A stretch of DNA of 64,000 nt. It comes from Streptomyces ochraceiscleroticus. GTDB taxonomy: Bacteria; Actinomycetota; Actinomycetes; Streptomycetales; Streptomycetaceae. Shown here in pieces: positions 8,411 through 17,256 of this stretch; within the stretch, counting starts at the first letter, position 1, and each line of letters opens with the position of its first letter. Location of the stretch: positions 38,687-102,686 of the forward strand of contig NZ_JOAX01000027.1 in assembly GCF_000720485.1 (NCBI RefSeq), given 5' to 3'. The translations under genes were made by a program, and so were the position numbers. The notes beneath the pieces are model-generated. The model was not told the origin of the DNA. It did no database searches and saw only the letters and a program-made list of their open reading frames with translations.

Positions 8411-8426
8411 CTAAGCGCTTGCTCAG
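8411..8426. promoter_or_regulatory. TetR operator, copy 2 (CTAAGCGCTTGCTCAG)
   Basis: Identical over 16 bp to the site at 7182-7197. It lies 20 bp upstream of the MaoC start, directly downstream of the expected -10 position set by TTGACA at 8448-8453 on the minus strand. Confidence 0.8.
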
Positions 8427-8477
8427 CTTGCTGTGCAGATCCTCCGCTGTCAACGGCTCGTCGCATCAGGCACCCTT

Positions 8478-8483
8478 TAGGCT
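8478..8483 (+). promoter_or_regulatory. -10 element TAGGCT of soxR, leaderless start
   Basis: TAGGCT ends 7 nt before the GTG start of soxR. Transcription should therefore begin at or next to the start codon, and no ribosome-binding site is seen, so the mRNA is probably leaderless. Confidence 0.5.
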
Positions 8484-8490
8484 GGCCGAC

Positions 8491-8982
8491 GTGCCCCAGC
8501 TTTCCCGTAAGGTCCACGAACTCACCGTCGGCCAGCTCTCGGCGCGCAGCGGCGCCGCCGTCTCCGCCCTGCACTTCTACGAGTCCAAGGGGCTGATCAG
8601 CAGCACCAGGACGGCGGGCAACCAGCGCCGGTTCACCCGTGACGCGCTGCGCCGCGTCGCGTTCGTCCGGGCGGCGCAGCGCGTCGGTATCCCGCTCGCG
8701 GTGATCCGTGACGCGCTCGCCGAGCTGCCGGAGGAGCGCACGCCCAACCGCGAGGACTGGGCCCGGCTCTCCGAAGCCTGGCGCAGCGAGCTGGACGAGC
8801 GCATCAGCCAGCTCCAGGAGCTGCGCGACAGACTGACCGACTGCATCGGCTGCGGCTGCCTCTCCCTGGAGCGGTGCGCGCTCTCCAACCCCTACGACGA
8901 GCTCGGCGAGCAGGGGACGGGCGCGCGGCGGCTGCGCGTGGACCGCGACGGACGCCCGGCAGACCCGGCCTCCGAGGGGTGA
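8491..8982 (+). CDS. soxR: Redox-sensitive regulator SoxR (MerR family)
   Basis: A 163-residue MerR-type activator with a redox-active [2Fe-2S] cluster that senses redox-cycling compounds. In streptomycetes it responds to endogenous pigments rather than controlling soxS. The N-terminal winged helix is [19 protein letters not shown], then a dimer helix, and the cluster is bound by C118, C121, C123 and C129 in [12 protein letters not shown]. The start is the GTG at 8491, which gives the family N terminus ([15 protein letters not shown]). It is divergent from the MaoC gene and tail-to-tail with the OFA transporter operon. I could not find a convincing SoxR box in the window, so its targets are probably elsewhere. 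Confidence 0.95.
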   Translation: MPQLSRKVHELTVGQLSARSGAAVSALHFYESKGLISSTRTAGNQRRFTRDALRRVAFVRAAQRVGIPLAVIRDALAELPEERTPNREDWARLSEAWRSELDERISQLQELRDRLTDCIGCGCLSLERCALSNPYDELGEQGTGARRLRVDRDGRPADPASEG

Positions 8983-8988
8983 GCGCCG

Positions 8989-9102
8989 TCAGCCGGTGAA
9001 GAGCTGCGTCATCTTGAGCGTCAGCTCGTACAGCCCGTAGGCGAAGGGCAGTCCGACCCACAGCCAGACGAGGACGAGCAGGGCGGTGCGGCGGCCGGTC
9101 AC
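8989..9102 (-). CDS. MFS transporter small partner protein, 37 aa
   Basis: A 37-residue protein read from a GTG at 9102. It has one hydrophobic helix (ALLVLVWLWVGLPFAYGLYE) and a short basic tail (TLKMTQLFTG). The GTG overlaps the stop codon of the OFA-type transporter as GTGA, so translation is coupled. Streptomycete OFA-type transporters are commonly followed by such a mini-protein, which public annotation calls an MFS transporter small subunit; the match to that type (WLWVG.PF.YG.YEL) is clear. It presumably sits in the membrane next to the transporter. What it does there is not known to me. Confidence 0.85.
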   Translation of the reverse strand: MTGRRTALLVLVWLWVGLPFAYGLYELTLKMTQLFTG

Positions 9103-10463
9103 CGGGCGGCTCCTTCTTCCTGTACTTCATGGCGGTCCGGCGATACCGGCTCGTGGTGGCGCGGGTGGACCGGCCGGATCAGCTCGTTGGCGACGAAGCC
9201 GATCACCAGCAGGCCGATCATGATGAAGAACGACGTGGTGTAGAGGTCGGGGCCGCTGCGCCCGGCGGCGTGCTGGGAGTCCGCGATGGCGTTGACGATC
9301 AGCGGGCCGAGGACGCCGGCGGTGGACCAGGCGGTGAGCAGCCGCCCGTGGATCGCGCCGACCTGGTACGTGCCGAAGAGGTCCTTCAGGTACGCGGGGG
9401 CCGTGGAGAAGCCGCCGCCGTAGAAGGAGAGGATGACGGCCGCGCAGGCCACGAAGAGCGGCTTGGACGCGTCGCCGGTCAGCGCCAGGACGAGGTACAG
9501 CAGCGCGCCGACGCCGAGGTAGAGGCGGTAGATGTTCTTCCGGCCCACCAGGTCGGAGGTGGTGGACCAGGCGAACCGGCCGAGCATGTTGGCCAGCGAG
9601 AGCATGCCGACGAAGCCGGCCGCCGCTGCCGCGCTCACGGGTGTGGCGGTGTCCGCGAAGAAGTCGGCGATCATCGGCGCGGCCTTTTCCAGGATGCCGA
9701 TGCCGGCCGTGACGTTCATGCAGAGGATGACCCACAGGCACCAGAACTGCGGTGTGCGCAGCGCGTTGCGGGCGGAGACCTGGGCGGTGGTGACCAGGGC
9801 GCGGGGCGCGGCCGTGGCGGGCGCTGCGCCCGGGGGCCGCCAGTCGTCCGGTGGTACGCGGACCAGCAGCACGCCCAGCGACATGAACACCGCGTACACC
9901 AGGCCCATCACGAGGAAGGTCTGCGCGATGCCGGCGGAGTCGGTGCCGAGCGCGGCCAGCAGTCCGCTGGACCAGGGCGAGGCGATCAGCGCGCCGCCGC
10001 CGAAGCCCATGATGGCGATGCCGGTGGCCATGCCGGGGCGGTCCGGGAACCACTTGATCAGCGTGGAGACGGGGGAGATGTAGCCGATGCCCAGGCCGAT
10101 CCCGCCGATGAAGCCGTAGCCGAGCACGACCAGCCAGTACTGGCGGGTGGCGGCGCCCAGCGCGGCGACGAGGAAACCGGAGCAGAAGCAGAGGGTGGAG
10201 ACGAGCATGGCCCAGCGCGGGCCGCGCCGTTCGACGAGCGTGCCGCCGAACGCCGCCGACAGGCCGAGCATCACGATGGCGAGCTGGAAGGGGAGCGCGG
10301 AGGCGGTGCCGGAGAGCCCTAGCGAGGACTCCAGCGGGGGCTTGAACACGCTCCAGGCGTATGCCTGGCCGATGGCGAGGTGGATGGCGAGCGCGGCGGG
10401 CGGGACGAGCCAGCGGCTCCAGCCCGGCGGGGCGACGGTGGCGGAACGGGCGAGCGCGAGCAT
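9099..10463 (-). CDS. OFA-family MFS transporter (oxalate/formate antiporter type)
   Basis: A 454-residue, 12-helix major facilitator of the OFA subfamily, which exchanges or takes up small carboxylates. Family features are AIGQAYAWSVFKPPLE in helix 1, FIGGIGLGIGYISPVSTLIKWFPDRPG around helices 4-5, and AWSTAGVLGPLIVN near helix 11. The start is taken at the ATG of MLALARS; an in-frame ATG nine codons upstream is less likely. It is followed by an overlapping 37-residue partner gene. The actual substrate is unknown; oxalate and formate are only the prototype substrates. Confidence 0.9.
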   Translation of the reverse strand: MLALARSATVAPPGWSRWLVPPAALAIHLAIGQAYAWSVFKPPLESSLGLSGTASALPFQLAIVMLGLSAAFGGTLVERRGPRWAMLVSTLCFCSGFLVAALGAATRQYWLVVLGYGFIGGIGLGIGYISPVSTLIKWFPDRPGMATGIAIMGFGGGALIASPWSSGLLAALGTDSAGIAQTFLVMGLVYAVFMSLGVLLVRVPPDDWRPPGAAPATAAPRALVTTAQVSARNALRTPQFWCLWVILCMNVTAGIGILEKAAPMIADFFADTATPVSAAAAAGFVGMLSLANMLGRFAWSTTSDLVGRKNIYRLYLGVGALLYLVLALTGDASKPLFVACAAVILSFYGGGFSTAPAYLKDLFGTYQVGAIHGRLLTAWSTAGVLGPLIVNAIADSQHAAGRSGPDLYTTSFFIMIGLLVIGFVANELIRPVHPRHHEPVSPDRHEVQEEGAAR

Positions 10464-10682
10464 GCACCGGAACGTACAACCTTCATGCACTCGCGGGAAG
10501 AGGCCCTAAGTTCGCGGTCGCAGACACCTGTTGGCCTTCCGTGGGCGGTGCGGCGCGGGTCCCCCGTACCGGCGCATCCGGTCCCACGTCCGCCTGATGC
10601 GGCAGATGCGCGCCCGGCGCCCTGCCGTTTCCCCCTGGTGCTGCACCCTGTTTGCCGGGTGCTGTCGCGTGCTGCCCGTGAC

Positions 10683-11417
10683 TCAGGCCGCGGCGAAGGC
10701 CCGGTCGGCGTTGGCGCGCCGGGCGGCGGAGAGCGTGGCGGTGGTCAGGACCGCCGACGGGGTGACAACTCCGCATTCCTGGCAGACCGGCCCGTTCACC
10801 GGGTGTGCCCCGTCCGAGTGCCAGACGAAGCGCCGGCCCCCGCACACCGGGCAGTCCTCGCGCTGCCGGCCCGACTCCATGGCCGCGATCACCCGGCGCA
10901 GCACTTCGGCCAGGCGTGCGGTCGGATGCCGGTGCGGTGACTCGCAGGGCACGATGTCGCACCCGCCCCAGGTGCGCAGGTGCCATTCGTGCAGGGCGCC
11001 CGGCTGCCGGATGCCCTCGTGCTTCTCACGCCGCCTGCGGGCGGCGAAGTCCTCTTCATAAGCGAGCCAGAGGTTGCGTGCCTCCTCCAGTTCCGCCAGG
11101 GCGGCCATGAGCCTGCCCGGGTCAGGGTTGCGGTCCTGCGTCCCGATGCCTGCACGGGTGCACAAGTGGTGCCACGTCGCCCGGTGCCCGTACGGGGCGA
11201 ACCGTTCGAGGCACTTGCGCAGCGCCGTCCGCCGCTGGGTCGCGACGAGCCCGGGGTTGCGGACCTGCTCGGCGAGAGCTCTGAAACCGGCCAATTCATC
11301 CCACCTCCGTGGGGAGGAACCCGACTGGACATGGAATGGACGTAACGGAACGGCATCCGGATCCATCGAACTGCCGTGCGAGAAAGGGGTGTTACCTGGG
11401 GTGTAGAGGTGATGCAT
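10683..11417 (-). CDS. Uncharacterised protein with C-terminal zinc ribbon
   Basis: A 244-residue protein that I do not recognise. The middle is rich in charged helices (LEEARNLWLAYEEDFAARRR). The C-terminal 60 residues contain two CxxC pairs, CPVCGGRRFVWHSDG and CQECGVVTP, which should bind one zinc. The fold suggests nucleic-acid or protein binding, but no catalytic motif is seen. The start is uncertain: ATG codons at 11417 and 11366 are both possible and neither has a clear ribosome-binding site. It stands alone between the OFA transporter and a divergent penicillin-acylase gene. Its absence from the usual neighbours suggests an accessory gene. Confidence 0.6.
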   Translation of the reverse strand: MHHLYTPGNTPFSHGSSMDPDAVPLRPFHVQSGSSPRRWDELAGFRALAEQVRNPGLVATQRRTALRKCLERFAPYGHRATWHHLCTRAGIGTQDRNPDPGRLMAALAELEEARNLWLAYEEDFAARRRREKHEGIRQPGALHEWHLRTWGGCDIVPCESPHRHPTARLAEVLRRVIAAMESGRQREDCPVCGGRRFVWHSDGAHPVNGPVCQECGVVTPSAVLTTATLSAARRANADRAFAAA

Positions 11418-11516
11418 GGGAGAAGTGAGGGTTGAACGAAAGTTGACTGTTGTTCATCTTCCGCCGCGAGTTTACCGACGGTAACGTCCAGCGCACCCGC
11501 CTCCCAAGGAGCAGGA

Positions 11517-14339
11517 ATGCGACGACGTACCGGAGGACGCGCCGCTGCCGCCGTGGCAGCGGTGTGCGCCCTGGGGGCCAGCGCCCTGGCACCCCTCCCC
11601 GCCGCGGCGGCCACCGCGGACCCCCCACCCGTCACCGACCACTGCCAGGGCCAGTGCGCCGACATCCTGCCGCCCGGCGAGAACGGCAACGCCACCCTCA
11701 CCGAGATCCTCGGCAACAAGGTCTTCGGCACCCGCCCCGCGCACGCCTCCGACCAACTCGGCCCGTACAGCGATCTGAACGGCGGCTACCAGTCGCTGAC
11801 CGACGACACCCTGACGAACTTCTTCAACGACGCCTCCTTCGGCGTCCCCGAAGGCCAGGTCGGCAAGGTCACCCAGCCGCGCGACGACGTCACGATCACC
11901 CGGGACAAGAAGACGGGCGTGCCGCACATCAAGGGCACCACCCGCTACGGCACCGAGTACGGCGCGGGCTACGCCGCCGCCCAGGACCGGCTCTGGCTGA
12001 TGGACCTCTTCCGGCACATCGGCCGCGGCGAGCTGACCTCCTTCGCCGGCGGCGCGCTCGCCAACCAGGGGCTGGAGCAGGAGTTCTGGCCGAAGGCCCC
12101 GTACACCGAGCAGGACCTGAAGGACCAGGTCGAGTCAATCCGGGAGAACAACGGGCCGCGCGGCGAGCAGGCCATGGCGGACGCGCAGGCGTACGTCGAC
12201 GGCATCAACGCCTACCGCGAGAAGTCCAAGAAGGGCCGCTACTTCCCCGGCGAGTACGTGCTGACCGGGCACGTGAACGCGGTCACCAACGCCGGGGAGA
12301 TCAAGCCCTTCGAGCTCACCGACCTGATCGCCCTCGCGTCCGTCGTCGGCGGGCTGTTCGGCAACGGGGGCGGCGGCGAGGTACCGCAGGCGCTCGCGCT
12401 GCTCTCCGCGCAGCAGAAGTACGGCGTCGAGAAGGGCACCGCGGTCTGGGAGTCCTTCCGCGAACGCAACGACCCCGAGGCCGCGATGACGCTGCACGAC
12501 GGCCAGTCCTTCCCGTACGCGGTGAAACCCGAGAACGCCAAGGGCACGGCGCTGCCCGACCGCGGCTCGGTCACCCCCGAACCACTCGTGTACGACCGCA
12601 AGGGCGCGGCCACCGCCAAGAGCGACCCGCCGCAGGCGGAGGTGAAGACCCCGAAGAAACTCAAGCCCCTCGAGGGCGTCTTCAAGGACGGCGTGCTCCC
12701 GAAGGGCAGCTTCGATGCGGCCCAGCACCGCGGCATGTCCAACGCACTGCTGGTCTCCGGGAAGCACACCGCGAGCGGCCACCCGGTCGCCGTCTTCGGG
12801 CCGCAGACCGGCTACTTCGCCCCGCAGCTCCTGATGCTCCAGGAGATCCAGGGCCCTGGCATCAGCGCCCGCGGCGCGTCCTTCGCGGGCGTCGGCATGT
12901 ACGTCCAGCTCGGCCGCGGCCAGGACTACGCCTGGAGCGCCACCTCCGCGAGCCAGGACATCACCGACACCTACGCCGTCGAGCTGTGCAACACCGACGG
13001 CTCGGCACCCACCAAGGACTCCACGGGGTACCGCAAGGACGGCCGCTGCGTCCCCATGGAGAAGCTGGAGCGCACCAACTCCTGGCAGCCGACCGTCGCC
13101 GACCCCACCGCCGCGGGCTCCTACCGGATGCAGGTCTACCGCACCGACCACGGCGTCGTGACGCACCGCGCGACCCTCAAGGGCAAGCCCGTCGCCTACA
13201 CCGCGCAGCGCTCCACCTACCGCCACGAGGCCGACTCCATCATCGGCTTCCAGATGTTCAACGACCCGTCCTACGTCAAGGACGCGAAGTCCTTCCAGCA
13301 GGCCGCCCAGCACATCGGGTACGCCTTCAACTGGTTCTACGCCGACTCCAAGGACGTCGCGTACTACAACAGCGGACTGAACCCCGTCCGCAACCCGGAC
13401 GTCGACCCGTCCCTCCCCGTACGCGCCGAGAAGGCGTACGAGTGGAAGGGCTGGGACCCGAAGGCCAACACCTCCGCCTACACCCCGCCCGCCCAGCACC
13501 CGCGGTCGGTCGGCCAGGACTACTACATCTCCTGGAACAACAAGCAGGCCAGGGACTACGACTCGGCCGGCTTCGGCAACGGCTCCGTGCACCGCGGCGA
13601 TCTCCTCGACGACCGGGTGAAGGAGCTCGTACGGGACGGAGGCGTCACCCGCGCCTCCCTGACCCGCGCGATGAGCGAGGCCGCCGTCACCGATCTGCGC
13701 GGCGAGGACGTCCTGCCGGAGCTGCTCAAGGTGCTGCGCTCGGCGCCGGTCGAGGACGCCGGGGTCAGGACCGCCGTCCAGCAGTTGGATGCATGGCGCA
13801 AGGACGGCGCGCAGCGCCACGAGACCAGCCCCGGCTCGAAGACGTACGCCCACTCCGACGCCGTGCGGATCATGGACGCCTGGTGGCCCCTGATGATCGA
13901 GAAGGTCTTCAAGCCGGGCCTGGGGGAGGGCCTTTACGACGCGCTGAAGGCGAACATCGCCGTCGACGAGTCGCCCTCGGCCGGGCACGGGCCGACCGGC
14001 AGCCACGCCGGCTCCGCCTTCCAGTACGGCTGGTGGTCCTACGCGGACAAGGACCTGCGCGCCGTGCTCGGCGAGAAGGTGCGCGGCGGCCTGGCCGAGC
14101 AGTACTGCGGGAAGGGCGACCCGGACGCCTGCCACGACACCCTCGTCAGCACGCTGCGCGAGGCGGCCGCGAAGACCGCCGAGCAGGTCTACCCGGGCGA
14201 TGACGCCTGCAAGGCCGGTGACCAGTGGTGCGCGGACGTGATCATCCAGCGCGCGGTCGGCGGTATCACGCACGACCCGATCAGCTGGCAGAACCGGCCC
14301 ACCTACCAGCAGGTGGTGGAGTTCCCGAGCCACCGGTAG
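11517..14339 (+). CDS. Secreted penicillin acylase-family amidase
   Basis: A 940-residue Ntn-hydrolase precursor that hydrolyses amide bonds, such as acyl side chains of beta-lactams, acyl-homoserine lactones or cyclic lipopeptides. Residues 1-32 form a signal peptide with RRRTGGR before a hydrophobic stretch and an AAA cleavage region. An alpha chain is followed by a spacer and the beta chain, which begins at the nucleophile Ser408 in RGMSN, with the usual SNALLVSG context. The protein is longer than the roughly 800 residues of typical members. The start has a strong AAGGAGCAGGA site. TTGACT (11443-11448) lies upstream, and GTTGA repeats 11 bp apart at 11431 and 11442. The substrate is unknown. 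The gene ends at a bidirectional hairpin. Confidence 0.92.
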   Translation: MRRRTGGRAAAAVAAVCALGASALAPLPAAAATADPPPVTDHCQGQCADILPPGENGNATLTEILGNKVFGTRPAHASDQLGPYSDLNGGYQSLTDDTLTNFFNDASFGVPEGQVGKVTQPRDDVTITRDKKTGVPHIKGTTRYGTEYGAGYAAAQDRLWLMDLFRHIGRGELTSFAGGALANQGLEQEFWPKAPYTEQDLKDQVESIRENNGPRGEQAMADAQAYVDGINAYREKSKKGRYFPGEYVLTGHVNAVTNAGEIKPFELTDLIALASVVGGLFGNGGGGEVPQALALLSAQQKYGVEKGTAVWESFRERNDPEAAMTLHDGQSFPYAVKPENAKGTALPDRGSVTPEPLVYDRKGAATAKSDPPQAEVKTPKKLKPLEGVFKDGVLPKGSFDAAQHRGMSNALLVSGKHTASGHPVAVFGPQTGYFAPQLLMLQEIQGPGISARGASFAGVGMYVQLGRGQDYAWSATSASQDITDTYAVELCNTDGSAPTKDSTGYRKDGRCVPMEKLERTNSWQPTVADPTAAGSYRMQVYRTDHGVVTHRATLKGKPVAYTAQRSTYRHEADSIIGFQMFNDPSYVKDAKSFQQAAQHIGYAFNWFYADSKDVAYYNSGLNPVRNPDVDPSLPVRAEKAYEWKGWDPKANTSAYTPPAQHPRSVGQDYYISWNNKQARDYDSAGFGNGSVHRGDLLDDRVKELVRDGGVTRASLTRAMSEAAVTDLRGEDVLPELLKVLRSAPVEDAGVRTAVQQLDAWRKDGAQRHETSPGSKTYAHSDAVRIMDAWWPLMIEKVFKPGLGEGLYDALKANIAVDESPSAGHGPTGSHAGSAFQYGWWSYADKDLRAVLGEKVRGGLAEQYCGKGDPDACHDTLVSTLREAAAKTAEQVYPGDDACKAGDQWCADVIIQRAVGGITHDPISWQNRPTYQQVVEFPSHR

Positions 14340-14356
14340 GGGGTTCGGGGGAAACG

Positions 14357-14395
14357 GTGCGGTGCGCGGAGCTGTGGGGGCTTCGCGCACCGCAC
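14357..14395. terminator. Bidirectional hairpin between convergent genes
   Basis: A perfect 12-bp stem (GTGCGGTGCGCG / CGCGCACCGCAC) with a 15-nt loop sits between the stops of the penicillin acylase (+) and the alpha/beta hydrolase (-). It can serve both directions. Confidence 0.65.
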
Positions 14396-14411
14396 TCCGC
14401 ACTCCGTCCTG

Positions 14412-15743
14412 TCAGGCGCGGCCGATCCGGCCCGCCTCCAGGATCACCCGGGCCAGCTGCGGGTGGCAGATGTCGCTGTGCGCGCCGGCCGGCGGCGCGC
14501 CGCGCCGGACCACGGCGGAGGCGTCCACGTTCACGCACCCCGGCGACGTCGGCAGCTCCTCGCCCAGCCGGACCCGCCGGGTCCCGGGCACCGCCTGGAT
14601 GCCGTCGAACCCGTTCGCCCCCCACCGGTCGAACAGGCCGAGGAAACTGGCGGAGTCCCCGGCCAGCTTCGACGCCAGCGGGTAGAACGTGCGCAGCGCC
14701 TCGTCGTGCCGGGAGTAGCAGCACACCAGCGGGCCGTCGATCCGGTCCTGCACGCCGTCCAGCGTCCCGGCGAGCGTCCGGTCGTGCGGCAGCTCCGCGC
14801 AGAACGCGTAGTGCGAGAAGGCCCCTTGCAGCAGCGTCACCGACTTCACGTGCCGCGCGTCCGGTGGCAGCCCGCGCAGCGCGTACGAGACCAGCCGGGC
14901 GCCGAAGGAGTGCCCGGCCAGGTGCACCCGCAACTCGGCCGCCTCGCCCGGCAGCCGGCCGAGCACCGGGCCCAGCCCCAGTTGGCCCACCGTCCCGGCA
15001 CGCCGCTTGATGGCGTAGTAGGCGCCCTGCCGGAGCAGTTCGCGGGCGCCGCTCCACTTCCGGGTCAGCCCGCCGCCGAACAGCGGCCGCTGCTCGGCGT
15101 CCATGGCATCGCCCGGCCACACCGCCACGCCCGTCGACCGCAGCGCCGCCGTGAAGACCTCGCAGACCTCCAGCGGGTCGTCGGTGAGCATGCCGGGCAG
15201 CCCGTCCCCGCTGTCCGCGGCGAACAGCAGGTCCGGGCTGTCCTGCCGGACCGAGACCAGCTCCCGCACCAGCCGCGCGAACTCGTCGAACGCCGAGCGC
15301 GCGTCGGGCCGCTCCGACAGGAGTTGCGCGAGCCGCTCCAGCAGCATGTCCCGGCCCGGGAACGCCTGCGCCAACTGGTGCCGCAGGGCGTCCTCGAGTA
15401 CCGGTTCGCCGGCGGCCGTGGCTCCCGCTGTGGCCCGGGCCGGCGGCGAGGGGTCGAAGTCGGGGATCGGCTCGTCGGTGAAGCGCATCGCCGGCCAGAT
15501 CACGCCGACGTACCCCACCCGGGCCCCGCTGCCCGCCAGCAGCTCCGGGAAGGGTTCGAAGAAGCGGGTGTAGAGCCGGGTGGCCGTCGAGCGGTCGTTG
15601 TTCCACCCGTGCGCGAACACCACGAGATCGGTCAGCCGCTCCCGCGCCACACCGGCGAGCAGGGCGTCGCGCTGCCGCTGATCGACGTCCCCGTCGGCAT
15701 CACACGTCAGTTCCCAGTACGGCTTGACCCCGACACCCGCCAT
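14412..15743 (-). CDS. Alpha/beta-fold hydrolase, function unknown
   Basis: A 443-residue cytoplasmic alpha/beta hydrolase. The first strand and oxyanion region is VVFAHGWNND (residues 41-50), and the nucleophile elbow is AGHSFGARLVS with Ser279. A large insertion lies between the two. A C-terminal histidine is likely within SDICHPQLA. There is no signal peptide. The ATG at 15743 is chosen because the upstream frame is not protein-like. Streptomycete homologues are often left hypothetical or mislabelled as kinases, and I see no kinase motif. It lies 98 bp downstream of an MHS transporter on the same strand, so co-transcription is possible. Confidence 0.75.
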   Translation of the reverse strand: MAGVGVKPYWELTCDADGDVDQRQRDALLAGVARERLTDLVVFAHGWNNDRSTATRLYTRFFEPFPELLAGSGARVGYVGVIWPAMRFTDEPIPDFDPSPPARATAGATAAGEPVLEDALRHQLAQAFPGRDMLLERLAQLLSERPDARSAFDEFARLVRELVSVRQDSPDLLFAADSGDGLPGMLTDDPLEVCEVFTAALRSTGVAVWPGDAMDAEQRPLFGGGLTRKWSGARELLRQGAYYAIKRRAGTVGQLGLGPVLGRLPGEAAELRVHLAGHSFGARLVSYALRGLPPDARHVKSVTLLQGAFSHYAFCAELPHDRTLAGTLDGVQDRIDGPLVCCYSRHDEALRTFYPLASKLAGDSASFLGLFDRWGANGFDGIQAVPGTRRVRLGEELPTSPGCVNVDASAVVRRGAPPAGAHSDICHPQLARVILEAGRIGRA

Positions 15744-15841
15744 GACGAACCCCTTCGCTGCCGCCCGTGCAGCGCATCGTCCTGCGCATCGGCCGTTCCC
15801 GCCATACGCAGCGCTGCGGCGAACGCCAGGAGGCCCCGGGA

Positions 15842-17179
15842 TCAGGCCAGCTCGCGCTCCCTGGTCTCCGGCAGCACCAGTACGCACAGCAGCGAGACCA
15901 CGGCCATCGCGGAGACGTACCAGCCGACGGAGGAGGACCCGAAGGCGGCCTGCAGACGGGTGGCGATCAGTGGGGAGACCGCGCCGCCGAGGACGCCGCC
16001 GAGGTTGTAGGCGAGCGAGGCGCCGGAGTAACGGACCCTGGTACCGAACAGCTCGGGCAGGTAGGCGCCCATCGGGCCGTAGACCACGCCCATGCAGAAC
16101 AGCGCGCCGCCGAGGGCGAGGGCCACCAGCACCGGCGACTCGGTGTCCAGCAGCGGGAAGAGGACCAGGCCCCAGACGACGGCGAGGCCGCAGCCGGCGA
16201 GGATGAGCTTGCGGCGGCCCGCGCCGTCGGAGCGGGTGGCGGCGAGCCAGGTGCCGGCGGCGAGGAAGAGGCAGGCGACCAGGGACAGCGCCAGCATGGT
16301 GTTGCGGGAGATGCCGAGGGTGCCGGTGGCATAGGAGAGGCAGTACGTCGTGGCCGTGTAGAAGAGCCCGTACGCGACGATCATGCCGCCCGCGCCGAGC
16401 AGCAGCTCGCGCCAGTGGCCGCGGATCACGTCCAGCGTGGGGACCTTGCTGGCCTCCTGCGCGTCCATCACCTTCGCGAAGACCGGCGTCTCACTGATCT
16501 TCAGCCGGACGAACAGGCCGACCGCGACCAGCAGGAACGACAGCAGGAACGGAATCCGCCAGCCCCAGGACCGGAAGGCCGCGTCGTCCAGCGAGGCGGA
16601 CAGCAGCCAGAAGATGCCGGTCGCGGCGAAGAACCCGACGGACGGGCCCAGTTGCGGGAAGGCGGCGTACAATCCGCGCCGTTTCTTCGGGGCGTGCTCG
16701 ACCGCGAGCAGCGCCGCGCCGCCCCACTCGCCGCCCAGGCCGATGCCCTGCACGAAGCGGAGCAGGATCAGCAGCAGCGGGGCCCAGATGCCCAGCGTGG
16801 CGTAGCCGGGCAGCAGCCCGACGAAGGCCGTGGACAGGCCCATCAGCAGCAGCGAGACGACCAGTACGGACTTGCGGCCCACCCGGTCGCCGAAGTGCCC
16901 GAAGACGATCGAGCCGAGCGGCCGCGCCGCGAACGCCACCGCGTAGGTGGAGAAGGAGGCGAGGGTGGCGTTGACCGGGTCCAGGGTCGGGAAGAACGCC
17001 TGGTTCAGTACGAGCGCGGCCGCGGTGCCGTAGATGTAGAAGTCGTAGAACTCGATGGCCGTTCCGATGAACGACGCCACGGCCACCCGCCGCAGGCTCT
17101 CGGAGCTGCCCTCGTCGCCGGCGGGCCCGGCCGTGGTCTCTTCTGCTGTCGCTTCGCTGTGCACGAGCCGCATGCTCAC
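15842..17179 (-). CDS. MFS transporter, MHS type
   Basis: A 445-residue, 12-helix metabolite:H+ symporter. Family motifs are GTAIEFYDFYIYGTAAAL in helix 1, FGHFGDRVGRK in loop 2-3, and RFVQGIGLGGEWGGA in helix 4. It is close in type to the transporter at 2742 but diverges in the C-terminal half. The start is GTG 17179 or ATG 17173, two codons apart, with a weak ribosome-binding site. It may carry a dicarboxylate, aromatic acid or betaine, which sequence alone does not settle. The alpha/beta hydrolase downstream may act on the same compound, but this is a guess from position. Confidence 0.9.
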   Translation of the reverse strand: MSMRLVHSEATAEETTAGPAGDEGSSESLRRVAVASFIGTAIEFYDFYIYGTAAALVLNQAFFPTLDPVNATLASFSTYAVAFAARPLGSIVFGHFGDRVGRKSVLVVSLLLMGLSTAFVGLLPGYATLGIWAPLLLILLRFVQGIGLGGEWGGAALLAVEHAPKKRRGLYAAFPQLGPSVGFFAATGIFWLLSASLDDAAFRSWGWRIPFLLSFLLVAVGLFVRLKISETPVFAKVMDAQEASKVPTLDVIRGHWRELLLGAGGMIVAYGLFYTATTYCLSYATGTLGISRNTMLALSLVACLFLAAGTWLAATRSDGAGRRKLILAGCGLAVVWGLVLFPLLDTESPVLVALALGGALFCMGVVYGPMGAYLPELFGTRVRYSGASLAYNLGGVLGGAVSPLIATRLQAAFGSSSVGWYVSAMAVVSLLCVLVLPETRERELA

Positions 17180-17256
17180 GGTCGTTGTATGGGGCAGTCA
17201 ATAGGTGGGACGTGTGGTCTCGACTGCTGAGACGGTGGTCTCTGGCCCGACCCGGC

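Noticed and set aside
11450..14203. A 917-codon frame overlapping the penicillin acylase in another register
   Set aside because: The product is Arg/Pro-rich with no signal peptide or motif, whereas the acylase frame has a signal peptide and the Ser408 nucleophile.
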